64,000 bases of DNA, from contig NZ_CP107947.1 in the NCBI RefSeq assembly GCF_036059255.1, forward strand, positions 5,456,001 through 5,520,000, in the 5' to 3' direction. This document shows, in pieces, positions 43,052 to 52,896 of the stretch. The stretch comes from Micromonospora sp. NBC_00389. Its GTDB lineage: Bacteria > Actinomycetota > Actinomycetes > Mycobacteriales > Micromonosporaceae. The notes below the pieces were generated by a model. The model was not told the DNA's origin, searched no databases, and worked only from the letters and a program-made list of their open reading frames with translations. A program made the translations under genes and the position numbers. Within the stretch, counting starts at the first letter, position 1; every line of letters starts with the position of its first letter.

Positions 43052-43567
43052 TCAGGGCAGCCGGTCGGCGTACACCAGGTCCATCGTGTCGGTGTGTCCC
43101 GACCAGCGGAGTTCGAGGTGCCAGCAGCCAGCCCGCGGCATGTCGATGATCGATGGGCCAGGACCGCCGGCGACCTCCCGGGTCACCCTGGTGTCGGTGC
43201 CGTCCAGCGTCGCGGTGATCGCCAGCGTGTCGGGCGACGTCGTGTCGGGCGACGTTGTGGCAGCGCGGGAGACCCACAGGATCTTGTTGCTCGACCCGTC
43301 CTGCCTGACCTGTGCCAGTGGGTGAGCGAACAGCACCGCCACGATGTCGCCCTTCGCGCCGAAGACGTGCGGGGCCCTGGCGTCCCCGCTGAACCCGGCG
43401 TCCGCCCAGTCCGGCAGGGACCCCGTCTCGACCCGCGAGCTGCAGCCTGTGGCCGCGCTCGCCGGGGCCGTGGTGGCCGGAGCGCCGGCCGGCGTGGCTG
43501 ACTGGCCGGTCGTACACCCCGCAAGCAGGACCACCGACCCCAGCATGAACCTGGCCCAGGAACCCAT
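43052..43567 (-). CDS. Lipoprotein of unknown function
   Basis: A 171-residue lipoprotein: lipobox VVLLAGCTTG with Cys at residue 18, a Thr/Ala/Pro linker, then a domain with two cysteines (GCSSRVETG, GCWHLELRW). A 15-base tandem duplication (43227-43256) encodes TSPDT twice. It is 88 bases downstream of the regulator gene of the ECF group and probably part of that unit. No family recognised. Confidence 0.75.
   Translation of the reverse strand: MGSWARFMLGSVVLLAGCTTGQSATPAGAPATTAPASAATGCSSRVETGSLPDWADAGFSGDARAPHVFGAKGDIVAVLFAHPLAQVRQDGSSNKILWVSRAATTSPDTTSPDTLAITATLDGTDTRVTREVAGGPGPSIIDMPRAGCWHLELRWSGHTDTMDLVYADRLP
43227..43256. repeat. 15-base tandem duplication inside a lipoprotein gene
   Basis: GTGTCGGGCGACGTC is followed directly by GTGTCGGGCGACGTT. 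The unit is a multiple of three and keeps the frame, duplicating five residues (TSPDT on the coding strand). Confidence 0.85.
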
Positions 43568-43655
43568 CTCGCCCCTCCCGGATAAGCGTTGGCGACTCGA
43601 ATCGCGCGTCGCACCCTCTAGACACCGGACCGGCCTGCCAGGTTCCCGAACGTCC

Positions 43656-44369
43656 CTACCTCAGCGATCCGGCGATCTCGATCGCCTCGGGCTTGCTGAG
43701 GTCGCCCTCAAGCCGATAGCTCACGCCACCGACCTGCCAGATCAGGGTTGAGGCGGCGAGCCGGGCGGTCTCCACCCGAACCTCTCCCGCCCGGTCCACA
43801 TAGGCCAGCGTGTGTGGGCCACCGACCCAGACGGCGAAGTCGCGGTTGACCTGGACCCAGTCCGCCGGCCTGCTGGTCTCCTTGTGGAAGGCCAGGTCGA
43901 GTCGACCGTCGAAGGCATCGATGCGCAACGTGCCCCCGCCGTAGAGCAGCGTCGCCACCCGGTAGCGGCCTGCGCCGTCGGGATCGGCGACCAGCACCTG
44001 CTCGGGCGTGCCCAGCTTCGCCGGCAGGCGAATCGGGAAGCGCACCGCCCGTTGTGCCTCGTCGAGGGTGGTGGTCCGCTGCGCGGGCAACGGCGACGGA
44101 GTGCCGGTGGGCAGCTCCGCGGGCGACGTGGCAACGCTGACTCCGGCGAAGCGCAGCAGCCCCGCGACGGCGTCGGCGAGGGCGCCCCGTCCCGGCGGCA
44201 ACACCGCCACCAGCAGGGCGACGAGCGCCGCAACGGCATACGAGCGCCACCGGCGTCGCCGGCGGGCGGGCGCGGTGAGCTGTGCGCGTACGCGCGCGGT
44301 CACCTCGGGCGGGTCGGGTGTCTCCAGCCAGGCCGACAGGTCGCGCAGCTCCCTTTCGAGGTCACCCAT
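43656..44369 (-). CDS. Anti-sigma-factor-like membrane protein
   Basis: A 237-residue protein: cytoplasmic N-terminus (LERELRDLSAWLETPDPPE), a basic RRRRRWR, one membrane segment (VAALVALLVAVL) and an extracytoplasmic beta-rich domain (RFPIRLPAKLGTPEQVLVAD, SRPADWVQVNRDFAVWVGG) resembling DUF4367-type domains. It overlaps the ECF sigma gene by eight bases, the usual arrangement for a sigma/anti-sigma pair. No zinc-finger HxxxCxxC is present in the N-terminus, so its sigma-binding mode is unknown. Confidence 0.75.
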   Translation of the reverse strand: MGDLERELRDLSAWLETPDPPEVTARVRAQLTAPARRRRRWRSYAVAALVALLVAVLPPGRGALADAVAGLLRFAGVSVATSPAELPTGTPSPLPAQRTTTLDEAQRAVRFPIRLPAKLGTPEQVLVADPDGAGRYRVATLLYGGGTLRIDAFDGRLDLAFHKETSRPADWVQVNRDFAVWVGGPHTLAYVDRAGEVRVETARLAASTLIWQVGGVSYRLEGDLSKPEAIEIAGSLR

Positions 44370-44943
44370 GCCGGACCTCCTCGCGATCGAGCAGGCCGCG
44401 GAGCTTCGCCAGAGCCCGGGACGTCCGCGACTTCACCGTGCCCCGGGGCCAGCCCAACGTCGCCACCGTCTCCTCCTCGCTGAGATCGAGGAGGAATCGG
44501 CAGACGATCACCTCGCGGTCCCGCACCGGCAGTTGCCGCAGCGCCTGCACCAGCGCGGCGCGGCGCTCCCCGGCCAGGACCGCGCCGACCGCGCCATCTT
44601 CGGCGATCTCGGACGCCGGGTTCGCCGCCGCAGCCCGCAGGACGAGCCCGTCCCGCCGATTGCGCGACCGATGCAGGTTGCGGGTCTCGTTGGCGACGAT
44701 CGCCAGCAGCCATGATCGGAAGGACGACTCGCCCCGATAACGGGACAGCTTGCGGTATCCCTTCACAAACGCCTCCTGGATGACGTCCTCGGAATCCGAG
44801 CCCGCGCCGAGCAGCACCGCCGTCCGGTACGCGGACGCGGTGTGCCGGGCGACCAGGAGGTCGTACGCCTCCAGGTCACCTGCCCGTGCGCGGGTGACGA
44901 GCACGTCGTCGTCCAGGGGGACCTCCGGTTGGATCACACTCAT
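44362..44943 (-). CDS. ECF RNA polymerase sigma factor
   Basis: A 193-residue ECF sigma factor with regions 2 (SEDVIQEAFVKGYRKLSRY, SFRSWLLAIVANETRN) and 4 (LRQLPVRDREVIVCRF, VATLGWPRGTVKSRTSRALA). It should bind core polymerase and direct it to a small regulon including itself, held by the cotranscribed membrane protein. ATG 44943 was chosen; no autoregulatory promoter was recognised. Confidence 0.9.
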   Translation of the reverse strand: MSVIQPEVPLDDDVLVTRARAGDLEAYDLLVARHTASAYRTAVLLGAGSDSEDVIQEAFVKGYRKLSRYRGESSFRSWLLAIVANETRNLHRSRNRRDGLVLRAAAANPASEIAEDGAVGAVLAGERRAALVQALRQLPVRDREVIVCRFLLDLSEEETVATLGWPRGTVKSRTSRALAKLRGLLDREEVRHG

Positions 44944-45063
44944 GACACCGCCCGCGCGCTCTGGGTTCCACCCGCGGTTCGGCCAGCTCACTCCCACCCG
45001 ACGTGCAGCGTATTGCCAGGAATCGGTGGTGCACTGGGAGAGCATCGAGGAGAGGGGTGGGTC

Positions 45064-45399
45064 ATGGGCTGGTTCAGTCGACGGGCACGGGGCACCGAAG
45101 CGACCCCGACGAAGCTGGACCGGGAGGCGACCCGGGACGACCTCGCGGCGCTGGAGGCGTTCATCGCCAGCCGGCAGGGGGTGGAGTTCTACCTGGAGCC
45201 GGAGACGACCGCGACCGACACCACCGTGATGGCGATCGCACACGACGGCGAGTGGATCCGCCGCCGGACGGGCACGCCACGCGCGGCGGGCGCCATCGCC
45301 CGCAAGCACGCGGTGCCGTTGTACGAGGCGGCCCGTACCGGCTACCCGGAGCGGATGCGGGTGTGGAGCCGGGCCCACCCGGAGCGCCACGCCCGCTGA
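45064..45399 (+). CDS. Conserved actinobacterial hypothetical protein
   Basis: A 111-residue soluble protein: MGWFSRRARG, DLAALEAFIASRQGVEFYLE, TDTTVMAIAHDGEWIRRRTG and AIARKHAVPLYEAARTGYPE. I have seen this family called oxidoreductase, but no cofactor motif is visible. GAGAGGGGTGGG precedes the ATG. A strong hairpin follows at 45425-45442. Confidence 0.75.
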   Translation: MGWFSRRARGTEATPTKLDREATRDDLAALEAFIASRQGVEFYLEPETTATDTTVMAIAHDGEWIRRRTGTPRAAGAIARKHAVPLYEAARTGYPERMRVWSRAHPERHAR

Positions 45400-45424
45400 G
45401 GCCCGCCGCCTGCGGATCATGACC

Positions 45425-45442
45425 GACGGCGGTGCCGCCGTC
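45425..45442 (+). terminator. Stem-loop after the conserved hypothetical gene
   Basis: GACGGCGGTGCCGCCGTC is a perfect palindrome that folds into a seven-to-eight base-pair stem, 26 bases past the stop at 45399. It lacks a T-run but matches the usual G+C-rich terminators of this type of genome. Confidence 0.6.
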
Positions 45443-45810
45443 CGCTGCTTCGCTGACCTGGGCTGACCGCGTCGACGATCACATTTCCGCCTCCGGCGGG
45501 GTCCTGGCAACCTCGGTCCGGACGTTGTTCCGGGCCGGCGTCACTGGTGGGGCGCCGGGGGTCGGCGTTCGGATTCGCGGGTCGGGCCGGATTGATCGTG
45601 GCCGTTGACCCAAGTCCGGTCTGTTCGAGGCGGGCGGGTGGCGACTCAACGCTCCCGTCAGGGACCCGGGCTGGCCGGATGGTCCGCCCGCCATTGTTCC
45701 GCTGCCGGGAACGCAACGATGAACGCGCTGCCGCTATCGGGCCGGGTGCCGCAGAGCAATGGGCGCGCGGCATTGAAGCGAGGCATTGTGAGGGCGGCGA
45801 ATCGAGGCGT

Positions 45811-45834
45811 ACCGATCGGCGTATATCGATCGGT
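45811..45834. promoter_or_regulatory. Palindrome with TATAT centre upstream of the B12 riboswitch
   Basis: ACCGATCG and CGATCGGT are perfect eight-base inverted arms around GCGTATAT. The centre resembles a -10 element, and the riboswitch begins 45 bases downstream, so this may be the operon's promoter overlapped by an operator. The binding protein is unknown. Confidence 0.5.
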
Positions 45835-45878
45835 TGGGCCCGGCCGCCGGCGGTGGGGGCAGCGTTGACCGGCGGCGG

Positions 45879-46051
45879 ACGGGTGTGGCAGCATTCGCGG
45901 CCTGACGGCAGTGAAGGAAGTCGGTGCGATTCCGACGCGGTCCCGCCACTGTCACCGGGGAGTGATCCCCCCTCGTGCGCCACGACCGTGTGTCTGCGGT
46001 TGGAAGGCCGGGGGAGAGCGTCGATCCGGAAGCCAGGATACTTCGGCCGTC
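45879..46051 (+). promoter_or_regulatory. Cobalamin (B12) riboswitch
   Basis: The core of an adenosylcobalamin riboswitch is clear. GACGG (45879-45883) pairs with CCGTC (46047-46051) as P1. Conserved blocks are GGAAGTCGGTGCGATTCCGA (45916-45935), GCGGTCCCGCCACTGT and the B12 box GGAAGCCAGGATAC near 46028. High cobalamin should lower expression of the downstream cobN operon. The switch ends 40 bases before the first start codon, so control could be at translation initiation of the small ORF at 46091; the expression platform was not resolved. Confidence 0.85.
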
Positions 46052-46090
46052 GGGACGTACCCCAGGGCGTGGACACCCGAGGAGGACCCG

Positions 46091-46240
46091 ATGACGCATG
46101 GCGTCTCTTTCGTTGACGAGCACCGTCATGACCCGCACGGTGGACGCTCCGCCGTACCCGCAGCCGCACCCGGATCCGGCCCCGCCGGCATGCGCCGCGC
46201 CGGTCGGGTGGACGGCCGCGCCGGCCACCGGCACCGCTGA
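46091..46240 (+). CDS. Small His-rich ORF after the B12 riboswitch
   Basis: A 49-residue frame starting at an ATG with GAGGAGGA seven bases upstream, directly after the riboswitch. The product has seven histidines, including DEHRHDPH near residues 9-16 and GHRHR at the end. It has no membrane segment, so it is not CbtB-like; it may bind cobalt or be a leader peptide. Coding evidence is the strong ribosome binding site and position only. Two Met/GTG frames overlap. Confidence 0.45.
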   Translation: MTHGVSFVDEHRHDPHGGRSAVPAAAPGSGPAGMRRAGRVDGRAGHRHR

Positions 46241-46339
46241 GTCGCGCACCCGGCGCTGACCGGCCCCGACGCCCGCGTCGGTGACCCGTCCGCTCGGCCG
46301 TCGTACCGGCTGACGCCGCATCCACCCGCTTCGTCCAGG

Positions 46340-46355
46340 TCGCCCTCATGGGCGA
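46340..46355 (+). other. Short hairpin before cobN
   Basis: TCGCCC-TCAT-GGGCGA forms a perfect six-base-pair stem 28 bases before the cobN start. It could slow or sequester translation initiation, or be a minor structure in the leader. No regulation is shown. Confidence 0.4.
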
Positions 46356-46382
46356 CGGGGACGTCACTCTCCGGAGCCTTCC

Positions 46383-49300
46383 GTGCGCATCCTGCTGCTC
46401 TCCACCGCCGACACCGACCTGCTGGCCGCCCGTTCCAGCGATGCCGACTACCGGCTGGCCAACCCCGCGCGGGTCGCCGCCGACGAGGTGCCCGCCCTGC
46501 TCGACGGGGCCGACCTCGCCGTCGTACGCCTGCTCGGGGGCCGGCAGGCGTGGCCGGACGGCCTCGCCGCAGTGCTCGCCAGCGGCCTGCCGACGGTCGT
46601 GCTCGGCGGCGAGGCGGTGCCCGACGCGGAGCTGATGGCCGTCTCCACCGTGCCGTCCGGGGTGGCCACCCAGGCGCTGGCGTACCTGGTCGAGGGCGGC
46701 CCGGAGAACCTGGGCCAGCTGGCCCGGTTCCTCTCCGACACGGTGCTGCTCACCGGCGAGGGCTTCGCCCCGCCCGCGCCCACCCCGGCGTACGGCGTGC
46801 ACGGCGAGTACCCGGTCGACCCGGACCGGCCCACCGTGGGGATCGTCTTCTACCGGGCGCACACGCTGGCCGGCAACACCGGCTTCGTCGACGTGCTGGC
46901 CGACGCGGTACGGGCGGCCGGCGGCAACCCGCTACCCATCTTCTGCGGCTCACTGCGCGGCCTGACCGCCGGCGCCGGCCCGCTCGGGCTCTTCGCCCGC
47001 TGCGACGCGCTGCTCGTCACGATGCTCGCGGCCGGCGGCGCGGTCGCCGCGGACGCCTCCGGTGGCGGTGATGAGGACGCCTGGGACGTCGGCGCGCTGG
47101 CCGCCCTGGACGTGCCGGTCATCCAGGCGCTCTGCCTGACCAGCACCCGCGAGCAGTGGGCCGGCAGCGACGCCGGACTGTCCCCGTTGGACGCCGCGAT
47201 GCAGGTGGCCATCCCCGAGTTCGACGGCCGGATCGTCACCGTGCCGTTCTCGTTCAAGCGGATCGACGCCGACGGGATCTCGGTCTACGCCGCCGACGAG
47301 GAGCGGGCCGCGCGAGTGGCCGACATCGCGGTGCGGCACGCCCGGCTGCGGTACGTGCCCAACGCCGACAAGCGGGTCGCCGTGGTGCTCAGCTCGTACC
47401 CCACCAAGCACTCCCGGGTCGGTAACGCCGTCGGGCTGGACACCCCGGTCTCGGCGGTCCGGCTGCTCGCCGCGTTCGCCGACGCCGGCTACCACCTCGG
47501 CGACGGCCCGGTGCCCGACGATGGAGACGCGCTGATCCACGCGCTGATCGCCGCCGGGGGTCACGACGTGGAGTGGCTCACCCCGGAGCAGTTGGCCGCC
47601 GCCGAGGCCCGGGTGCCCGGGCAGACGTACCGGCGCTGGTTCGAAGGGATTCCGGCCGGGCTGCGCGAGCGGATGCGGGAGCACTGGGGCGAGCCACCCG
47701 GCGAGCTGTACACCGACGGCGGGGACATCGTGCTCGCCGGGCTGCGCTTCGGCAACGTGGTGCTGCTGATCCAGCCACCGCGCGGCTTCGGGGAGAACCC
47801 GATCGCCATCTACCACGACCCGGACCTGCCGCCCAGCCACCACTACCTGGCCGCGTACCGCTGGCTGGCCGCGCCGGTCGCCGACGGTGGCTTCGGCGCG
47901 GACGCCGTGGTGCACCTGGGCAAGCACGGCACCCTGGAATGGCTGCCCGGCAAGGGCCTCGGTCTCGCCGCCGACTGCGCGCCCGACGCGGTCCTCGGCG
48001 ACCTGCCGCTGGTGTACCCGTTCATCGTCAACGACCCCGGCGAGGGCACTCAGGCCAAGCGGCGGGCGCACGCCGTCGTGATCGACCACCTGGTGCCACC
48101 GATGGCCCGCGCGGAGACCTACGGCGACCTGGCCAAGTTGGAGCAACTGCTCGACGAGTACGCCACCGTGCAGGCGCTCGACCCGGCCAAGGTGCCCACC
48201 GTGCGGGCGCAGATCTGGGACCTGGTGCGCGCCGCCGAGTTGCACCACGACCTGCACGCCGAGGCGATGCCGGCCGCCGACGACTTCGACGACTTCGTGC
48301 TGCACCTCGACGGCTACCTCTGCGAGGTCAAGGACGTGCAGATCCGCGACGGGCTGCACATCCTCGCCGCCGCGCCGACCGGCGAACCCCGGGTCAACCT
48401 GGTCCTCGCGGTGCTGCGCGCCCCGCAGATCTGGGGCGGCACCCGTGCCCTGCCCGGCCTTCGGCAGGCTCTCGCCGGCGCGTACGGGCTCGACGAGCAG
48501 GAACTGCTCGCGTCGCCGGGACAGCGGCTGGCCCTGCCCACCGAGCTGACCGACGTGGTGGACGGACCGGCCGGCACTGCCGCCGACGCCGTCGACCTGA
48601 TCGAGGCGCTGGCGCGACGGCTGGTCGTCGCGATGGAGACCCTCAAGTGGCCAACCGTGGCCGTCGACACGGTGGTCGAGGAGGTGACCGGCCGACCGAT
48701 CCCGGACGTCGCCGCGGTGCTGCACTTCGCCGCCACCGAGTTGGTGCCCCGGCTGGACCGGACCACCGACGAGCTGACCAACACCCTCGGCGCGCTCGAC
48801 GGCCGGTTCGTGCCGCCCGGCCCGTCCGGTTCACCGACCCGGGGTCTGGTCAACGTGCTGCCCACCGGCCGCAACTTCTACTCCGTCGACCCCAAGGCCA
48901 TTCCCAGCCGCAACGCCTGGGATGTCGGGGTGGCCCTGGCGGACTCCCTGCTGGCCCGGCACCTCGCCGACACGGGGGCGTACCCCCGCTCGGTGGGGTT
49001 GACCGTGTGGGGCACCAGCGCCATGCGGACCCAGGGCGACGACATCGCCGAGGTGCTCGCGTTGCTGGGCTGCCGGCCGGTCTGGGACGACCGGTCGCGG
49101 CGGGTCACCGGCATCGAGGTGGTGCCGACCGCCGAGCTGGGCCGGCCCCGCATCGACGTCACCGTGCGCATCTCCGGCTTCTTCCGCGACGCGTTCCCGC
49201 ACGTGGTGGCGCTGCTCGACGACGCTGTCCGGCGGGTCGCCGCCCTGGAGGAGCCCGAGGTCGAGAACTACGTCCGGGCGCACGTCGCCGCCGACCTCGC

Positions 49301-50051
49301 CGAACACGGCGACGAGCGGCGGGCCACCGCGCGCATCTTCGGCTCCAAGCCCGGGGCGTACGGCGCCGGGCTGCTGCCGCTGATCGACGCCCGGACCTGG
49401 CGCAGCGACGCCGACCTGGCCGAGGTGTACGCGGTCTGGGGCGGCTACGCCTACGGCCGTGGCCTGGACGGCCGGGAGGCGCGCGCCGACATGGAACGCT
49501 CGTTCGCCCGGATCGCGGTGGCGGTGAAGAACCAGGACACCCGCGAGCACGACATCGTCGACTCCGACGACTACTTCCAGTACCACGGCGGGATGGTGGC
49601 GATGGTCCGCCACCTCACCGGCGCCTCGCCGCAGGCGTACGTGGGCGACTCGGCGATGCCGCACGACGTGCGCACCCGCACCCTGGGCGAGGAGACCCGG
49701 CGGGTGTTCCGGGCCCGGGTGGTCAATCCGAAGTGGATCGCCGCCATGCGCCGGCACGGCTACAAGGGCGCCTTCGAGCTGGCCGCCACCGTGGACTACC
49801 TGTTCGGCTACGACGCCACCGCCGGCGTGGTCGACGACTGGATGTACGAGCACCTGGCCGCCGCCTACCTCTTCGACGAGACCACCCGGGAGTTCCTGGA
49901 GCGGTCCAACCCGTGGGCGCTGCGCGGCATCACCGAGCGGCTGCTGGAGGCCGCCGACCGGGGGCTGTGGGCCAAACCCGAGCCGGCCACCCTCGACCGG
50001 CTCCGCGACACGTACCTGGCCAGCGAGGGTGACCTGGAGGACCGCGCATGA
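46383..50051 (+). CDS. cobN: Cobaltochelatase subunit CobN
   Basis: A 1222-residue CobN/BchH-like protein, large subunit of the ATP-dependent cobalt chelatase that inserts Co(II) into hydrogenobyrinic acid a,c-diamide. Visible blocks include [78 protein letters not shown] and [19 protein letters not shown]. It starts at GTG with GGAG seven bases upstream, and its stop overlaps the next ATG as ATGA. Confidence 0.95.
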   Translation: MRILLLSTADTDLLAARSSDADYRLANPARVAADEVPALLDGADLAVVRLLGGRQAWPDGLAAVLASGLPTVVLGGEAVPDAELMAVSTVPSGVATQALAYLVEGGPENLGQLARFLSDTVLLTGEGFAPPAPTPAYGVHGEYPVDPDRPTVGIVFYRAHTLAGNTGFVDVLADAVRAAGGNPLPIFCGSLRGLTAGAGPLGLFARCDALLVTMLAAGGAVAADASGGGDEDAWDVGALAALDVPVIQALCLTSTREQWAGSDAGLSPLDAAMQVAIPEFDGRIVTVPFSFKRIDADGISVYAADEERAARVADIAVRHARLRYVPNADKRVAVVLSSYPTKHSRVGNAVGLDTPVSAVRLLAAFADAGYHLGDGPVPDDGDALIHALIAAGGHDVEWLTPEQLAAAEARVPGQTYRRWFEGIPAGLRERMREHWGEPPGELYTDGGDIVLAGLRFGNVVLLIQPPRGFGENPIAIYHDPDLPPSHHYLAAYRWLAAPVADGGFGADAVVHLGKHGTLEWLPGKGLGLAADCAPDAVLGDLPLVYPFIVNDPGEGTQAKRRAHAVVIDHLVPPMARAETYGDLAKLEQLLDEYATVQALDPAKVPTVRAQIWDLVRAAELHHDLHAEAMPAADDFDDFVLHLDGYLCEVKDVQIRDGLHILAAAPTGEPRVNLVLAVLRAPQIWGGTRALPGLRQALAGAYGLDEQELLASPGQRLALPTELTDVVDGPAGTAADAVDLIEALARRLVVAMETLKWPTVAVDTVVEEVTGRPIPDVAAVLHFAATELVPRLDRTTDELTNTLGALDGRFVPPGPSGSPTRGLVNVLPTGRNFYSVDPKAIPSRNAWDVGVALADSLLARHLADTGAYPRSVGLTVWGTSAMRTQGDDIAEVLALLGCRPVWDDRSRRVTGIEVVPTAELGRPRIDVTVRISGFFRDAFPHVVALLDDAVRRVAALEEPEVENYVRAHVAADLAEHGDERRATARIFGSKPGAYGAGLLPLIDARTWRSDADLAEVYAVWGGYAYGRGLDGREARADMERSFARIAVAVKNQDTREHDIVDSDDYFQYHGGMVAMVRHLTGASPQAYVGDSAMPHDVRTRTLGEETRRVFRARVVNPKWIAAMRRHGYKGAFELAATVDYLFGYDATAGVVDDWMYEHLAAAYLFDETTREFLERSNPWALRGITERLLEAADRGLWAKPEPATLDRLRDTYLASEGDLEDRA

Positions 50052-52285
50052 CCACCTACCCGTTCAGCGCCGTGCTCGGCATGGCCGACATGCGGCTGGC
50101 GCTGCTGCTCAACGCGGTGTCCCCGGCGATCGGCGGGGTGCTGGTCCGCGGCGAGAAGGGCACCGCCAAGTCGACCGCCGTACGCGCCCTCGCCGCGCTG
50201 CTTCCCCCCGTACCCCGGGTCGAGGGTTGCCGGTTCGGCTGTGACCCGGCCGAGCCCGACCCGGCCTGCCCGGACGGCCCGCACCCGGCCGGCGCCCCCG
50301 CCGAGACCCGACCAGCCCGCCTGGTGGAGTTGCCGGTCGGCGCCGCCGAGGACCGGGTGGTCGGCTCGCTGGACCTGGAGAAGGCCCTCGGCGAGGGGGT
50401 ACGCGCCTTCGAACCGGGCCTGCTCGCCGCCGCGCACCGGGGCGTGCTCTACGTCGACGAGGTCAACCTGCTGCACGACCACCTGGTCGACCTGCTGCTG
50501 GACGCTGCGGCGATGGGCCGCAGTCACGTCGAGCGGGAAGGCGTCTCGGTCAGCCACGCCGCCCGGTTCCTGCTGGTCGGCACCATGAACCCGGAGGAGG
50601 GGGAGCTGCGCCCGCAGCTGCTCGACCGGTTCGGGCTCACCGTCGAGGTCGGCGCCAGCCGGGACCCGGCGATCCGGGTCGAGGTGGTCCGCCGCCGGCT
50701 CGCCGCCGACGCCGACCCGACCGGCTTCGCCGCCCGCTGGGCCGACGCCGACGCCGAGATCGCCAGCCAGGTGGCCGCCGCCCGCCGTCGGCTTCCCGGG
50801 GTACGGCTGCCCGACGCCGCGCTGCGCCAGATCGCCGAGGTGTGCGCCGCGTTCGACGTGGACGGGATGCGCGCCGACATCGTCACGGCCCGTACCGCGC
50901 TGGCGCACGCCGCCTGGCACGGCCGGGACCGGGTCACCATCGACGACGTCCGGGTGGCCGCCCGGCTGGCCCTGCCGCACCGGCGCCGCCGCGACCCGTT
51001 CGACACCCCCGGGCTGGACGAGAAGCTTCTGGACGAGGCGTTGCAGCGAGCCCAGGACGCGCACCCCGACGACGAACCGGACGATGACGGCCCCGACGAC
51101 CGGGGGCCGGACGGCGGTGGTGGTCCGCAGGGTGGCGGCGACCCGGACGGGAACGGCGGTCCTGACGGCGATGGCGGTCCGGACGGACGTGGCCCCGACG
51201 GAGCCGACCCTGGTCCGGGCCGGGCCGGGCAGACGGCCGCTGGCGACACCGGCCTCGATGGACGGGCCGATCAGGGTTCCGACGGCGGGCGGCCGCAGCG
51301 CGCGTCGGACGACGACGGCTGGAGCGGCCCCGACCAGGACAACGGGCCGCGCGGCGACCGGATCGACGGAGGCGGTGTGGCCAGCGAAGCGGCCGGCGAC
51401 GACCCGGGCCGGGGCGGAGCGCACGCCCCTGCGGGCGGTCAGCCGATGGCCGTACCCCGGGGTGGATTGAAGGCGCGGTTGCTCACCGCGCCCGGTGTGG
51501 GTGACGGGGTGCCCGGCCGGCGTTCGCGCGCCCGCACCGGCCGGGGCCGCACCACCGGCGCTCGGGTGCCGGCGGGCCGGGTCGGAGCGCTGCACCTGCC
51601 GGCCACGGTCCGCGCCGCCGCGCCGCACCAGGCCGCGCGGGGACGGCTGACCGGCCCGCTGCGGCTGCGCCCGGACGACGTACGCGAGGCGGTCCGGGAG
51701 GGACGCGAGGGCAACCTGGTGCTGTTCGTGGTGGACGCCAGCGGATCGATGGGCGCTCGGCAGCGGATGACCGCCGTCAAGGACGCGGTGCTGGCCCTGC
51801 TCACCGACGCGTACCAGCGGCGGGACAAGGTCGCGGTGATCGCCTTCCGGGACGCGGGCGCGCGGACGCTGCTGCCGGCCACCTCGTCGGTGCTGGCCGC
51901 GTCGACCCGGCTGGCCGAGCTGCCCACCGGCGGGCGTACGCCGCTGGCCGAGGGGCTGCTTGCCGCCGCCGACCTGTTACGGGTGGAGCGCCTGCGGGAC
52001 CCGAAGCGGCGTCCCCTGGTCCTGGTCGTCACCGACGGCCGAGCCACCGCCGGCCGCCGCCCGCTGGACCGCGCGGCGGGAGCGGCGGCGGTGCTGGCCG
52101 CAACCGGCGCCGCCTGCGTCGTCGTCGACTGCGAATCCGGCCCCGTCCGCCTGAACCTGGCCAACCGCCTGGCACTCCAACTGCACGCCCCCCACCGCCG
52201 GCTCGACGACGTCGCCGCCAACCCCCTGCGGCACCCGCAAGCCTCAGCCCGCACCGCCAGCACGCCAGACAGGAGTGTCGCCTGA
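50048..52285 (+). CDS. Fused ChlI/ChlD-type AAA+ and VWA chelatase subunit
   Basis: A 745-residue protein. The N-terminal AAA+ domain has Walker [15 protein letters not shown] (~residues 30-44), [20 protein letters not shown] and the sensor region [21 protein letters not shown] linker of about 110 residues is extremely Asp/Gly-rich. The C-terminal VWA domain has the MIDAS motif [12 protein letters not shown] near 560. Together they act as the ATPase that drives CobN, replacing CobS and CobT. ATG overlaps the cobN stop by four bases. Confidence 0.92.
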   Translation: MTTYPFSAVLGMADMRLALLLNAVSPAIGGVLVRGEKGTAKSTAVRALAALLPPVPRVEGCRFGCDPAEPDPACPDGPHPAGAPAETRPARLVELPVGAAEDRVVGSLDLEKALGEGVRAFEPGLLAAAHRGVLYVDEVNLLHDHLVDLLLDAAAMGRSHVEREGVSVSHAARFLLVGTMNPEEGELRPQLLDRFGLTVEVGASRDPAIRVEVVRRRLAADADPTGFAARWADADAEIASQVAAARRRLPGVRLPDAALRQIAEVCAAFDVDGMRADIVTARTALAHAAWHGRDRVTIDDVRVAARLALPHRRRRDPFDTPGLDEKLLDEALQRAQDAHPDDEPDDDGPDDRGPDGGGGPQGGGDPDGNGGPDGDGGPDGRGPDGADPGPGRAGQTAAGDTGLDGRADQGSDGGRPQRASDDDGWSGPDQDNGPRGDRIDGGGVASEAAGDDPGRGGAHAPAGGQPMAVPRGGLKARLLTAPGVGDGVPGRRSRARTGRGRTTGARVPAGRVGALHLPATVRAAAPHQAARGRLTGPLRLRPDDVREAVREGREGNLVLFVVDASGSMGARQRMTAVKDAVLALLTDAYQRRDKVAVIAFRDAGARTLLPATSSVLAASTRLAELPTGGRTPLAEGLLAAADLLRVERLRDPKRRPLVLVVTDGRATAGRRPLDRAAGAAAVLAATGAACVVVDCESGPVRLNLANRLALQLHAPHRRLDDVAANPLRHPQASARTASTPDRSVA

Positions 52286-52896
52286 TGCCGCAGGGGAAGC
52301 CGAGCACGGTGCCCGCCGACGGGTTGACCACCCGACAGCGACGCCACCGGCCGCTGCTGATTGTCCACACCGGACAGATGAAGGGGAAGTCGACCGCAGC
52401 CTTCGGTTTGGCCCTGCGAGCGTGGACCGCCGGCCTGCCGGTCGGGGTGTTCCAGTTCGTCAAGAGCGCCAAGTGGCGGGTGGGGGAGGAGAACGCCTTC
52501 CGGGCGCTCGGCGAGGTGCACGACCGCACCGGCCAGGGCGCACCGGTGGCCTGGCACAAGATGGGCGAGGGCTGGTCCTGGATCCAGCGCGGCGCCGACG
52601 CCGACCATGCCGCCGACGCCCTGGAGGGCTGGCGGCAGGTCCAGCGCGACCTGGCCGCCGAGCGCTACGGGCTGTACGTGCTGGACGAGTTCACCTACCC
52701 GATGAAGTGGGGCTGGGTGGACGTCGACGAGGTGGTGGCCACCCTGGCCGACCGGCCCGGCTTCCAGCATGTGGTGATCACCGGCCGGGACGCCGACCCG
52801 CGGCTGGTGGCCGCCGCCGACCTGGTGGCCGAGCTGACCAAGGTCAAGCACCCGATGGACGCCGGCCAGAAGGGCCAGAAGGGCATCGAGTGGTGA
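52285..52896 (+). CDS. cobO: Cob(I)alamin/cobinamide adenosyltransferase CobO
   Basis: A 203-residue CobO/BtuR-type enzyme that moves adenosine from ATP to cobalt. The P-loop is HTGQMKGKSTAAFGL (~28-42), followed by VGVFQFVKSAKWRVGEENAF, LYVLDEFTYPMKWGW and VVITGRDADPRLVAAADLV. The C-terminal KGQKGIEW is the family ending. ATG and previous TGA overlap by one base. Confidence 0.95.
   Translation: MPQGKPSTVPADGLTTRQRRHRPLLIVHTGQMKGKSTAAFGLALRAWTAGLPVGVFQFVKSAKWRVGEENAFRALGEVHDRTGQGAPVAWHKMGEGWSWIQRGADADHAADALEGWRQVQRDLAAERYGLYVLDEFTYPMKWGWVDVDEVVATLADRPGFQHVVITGRDADPRLVAAADLVAELTKVKHPMDAGQKGQKGIEW

Larger units (their letters stand above)
45400..45878. other. Noncoding stretch before the cobalamin riboswitch
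   Basis: No convincing gene in about 480 bases. It contains a terminator hairpin for the upstream gene, and near the end an 8-base inverted repeat with a TATAT centre (45811-45834). The promoter of the cobalamin operon is probably in the last 100 bases. Confidence 0.5.
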
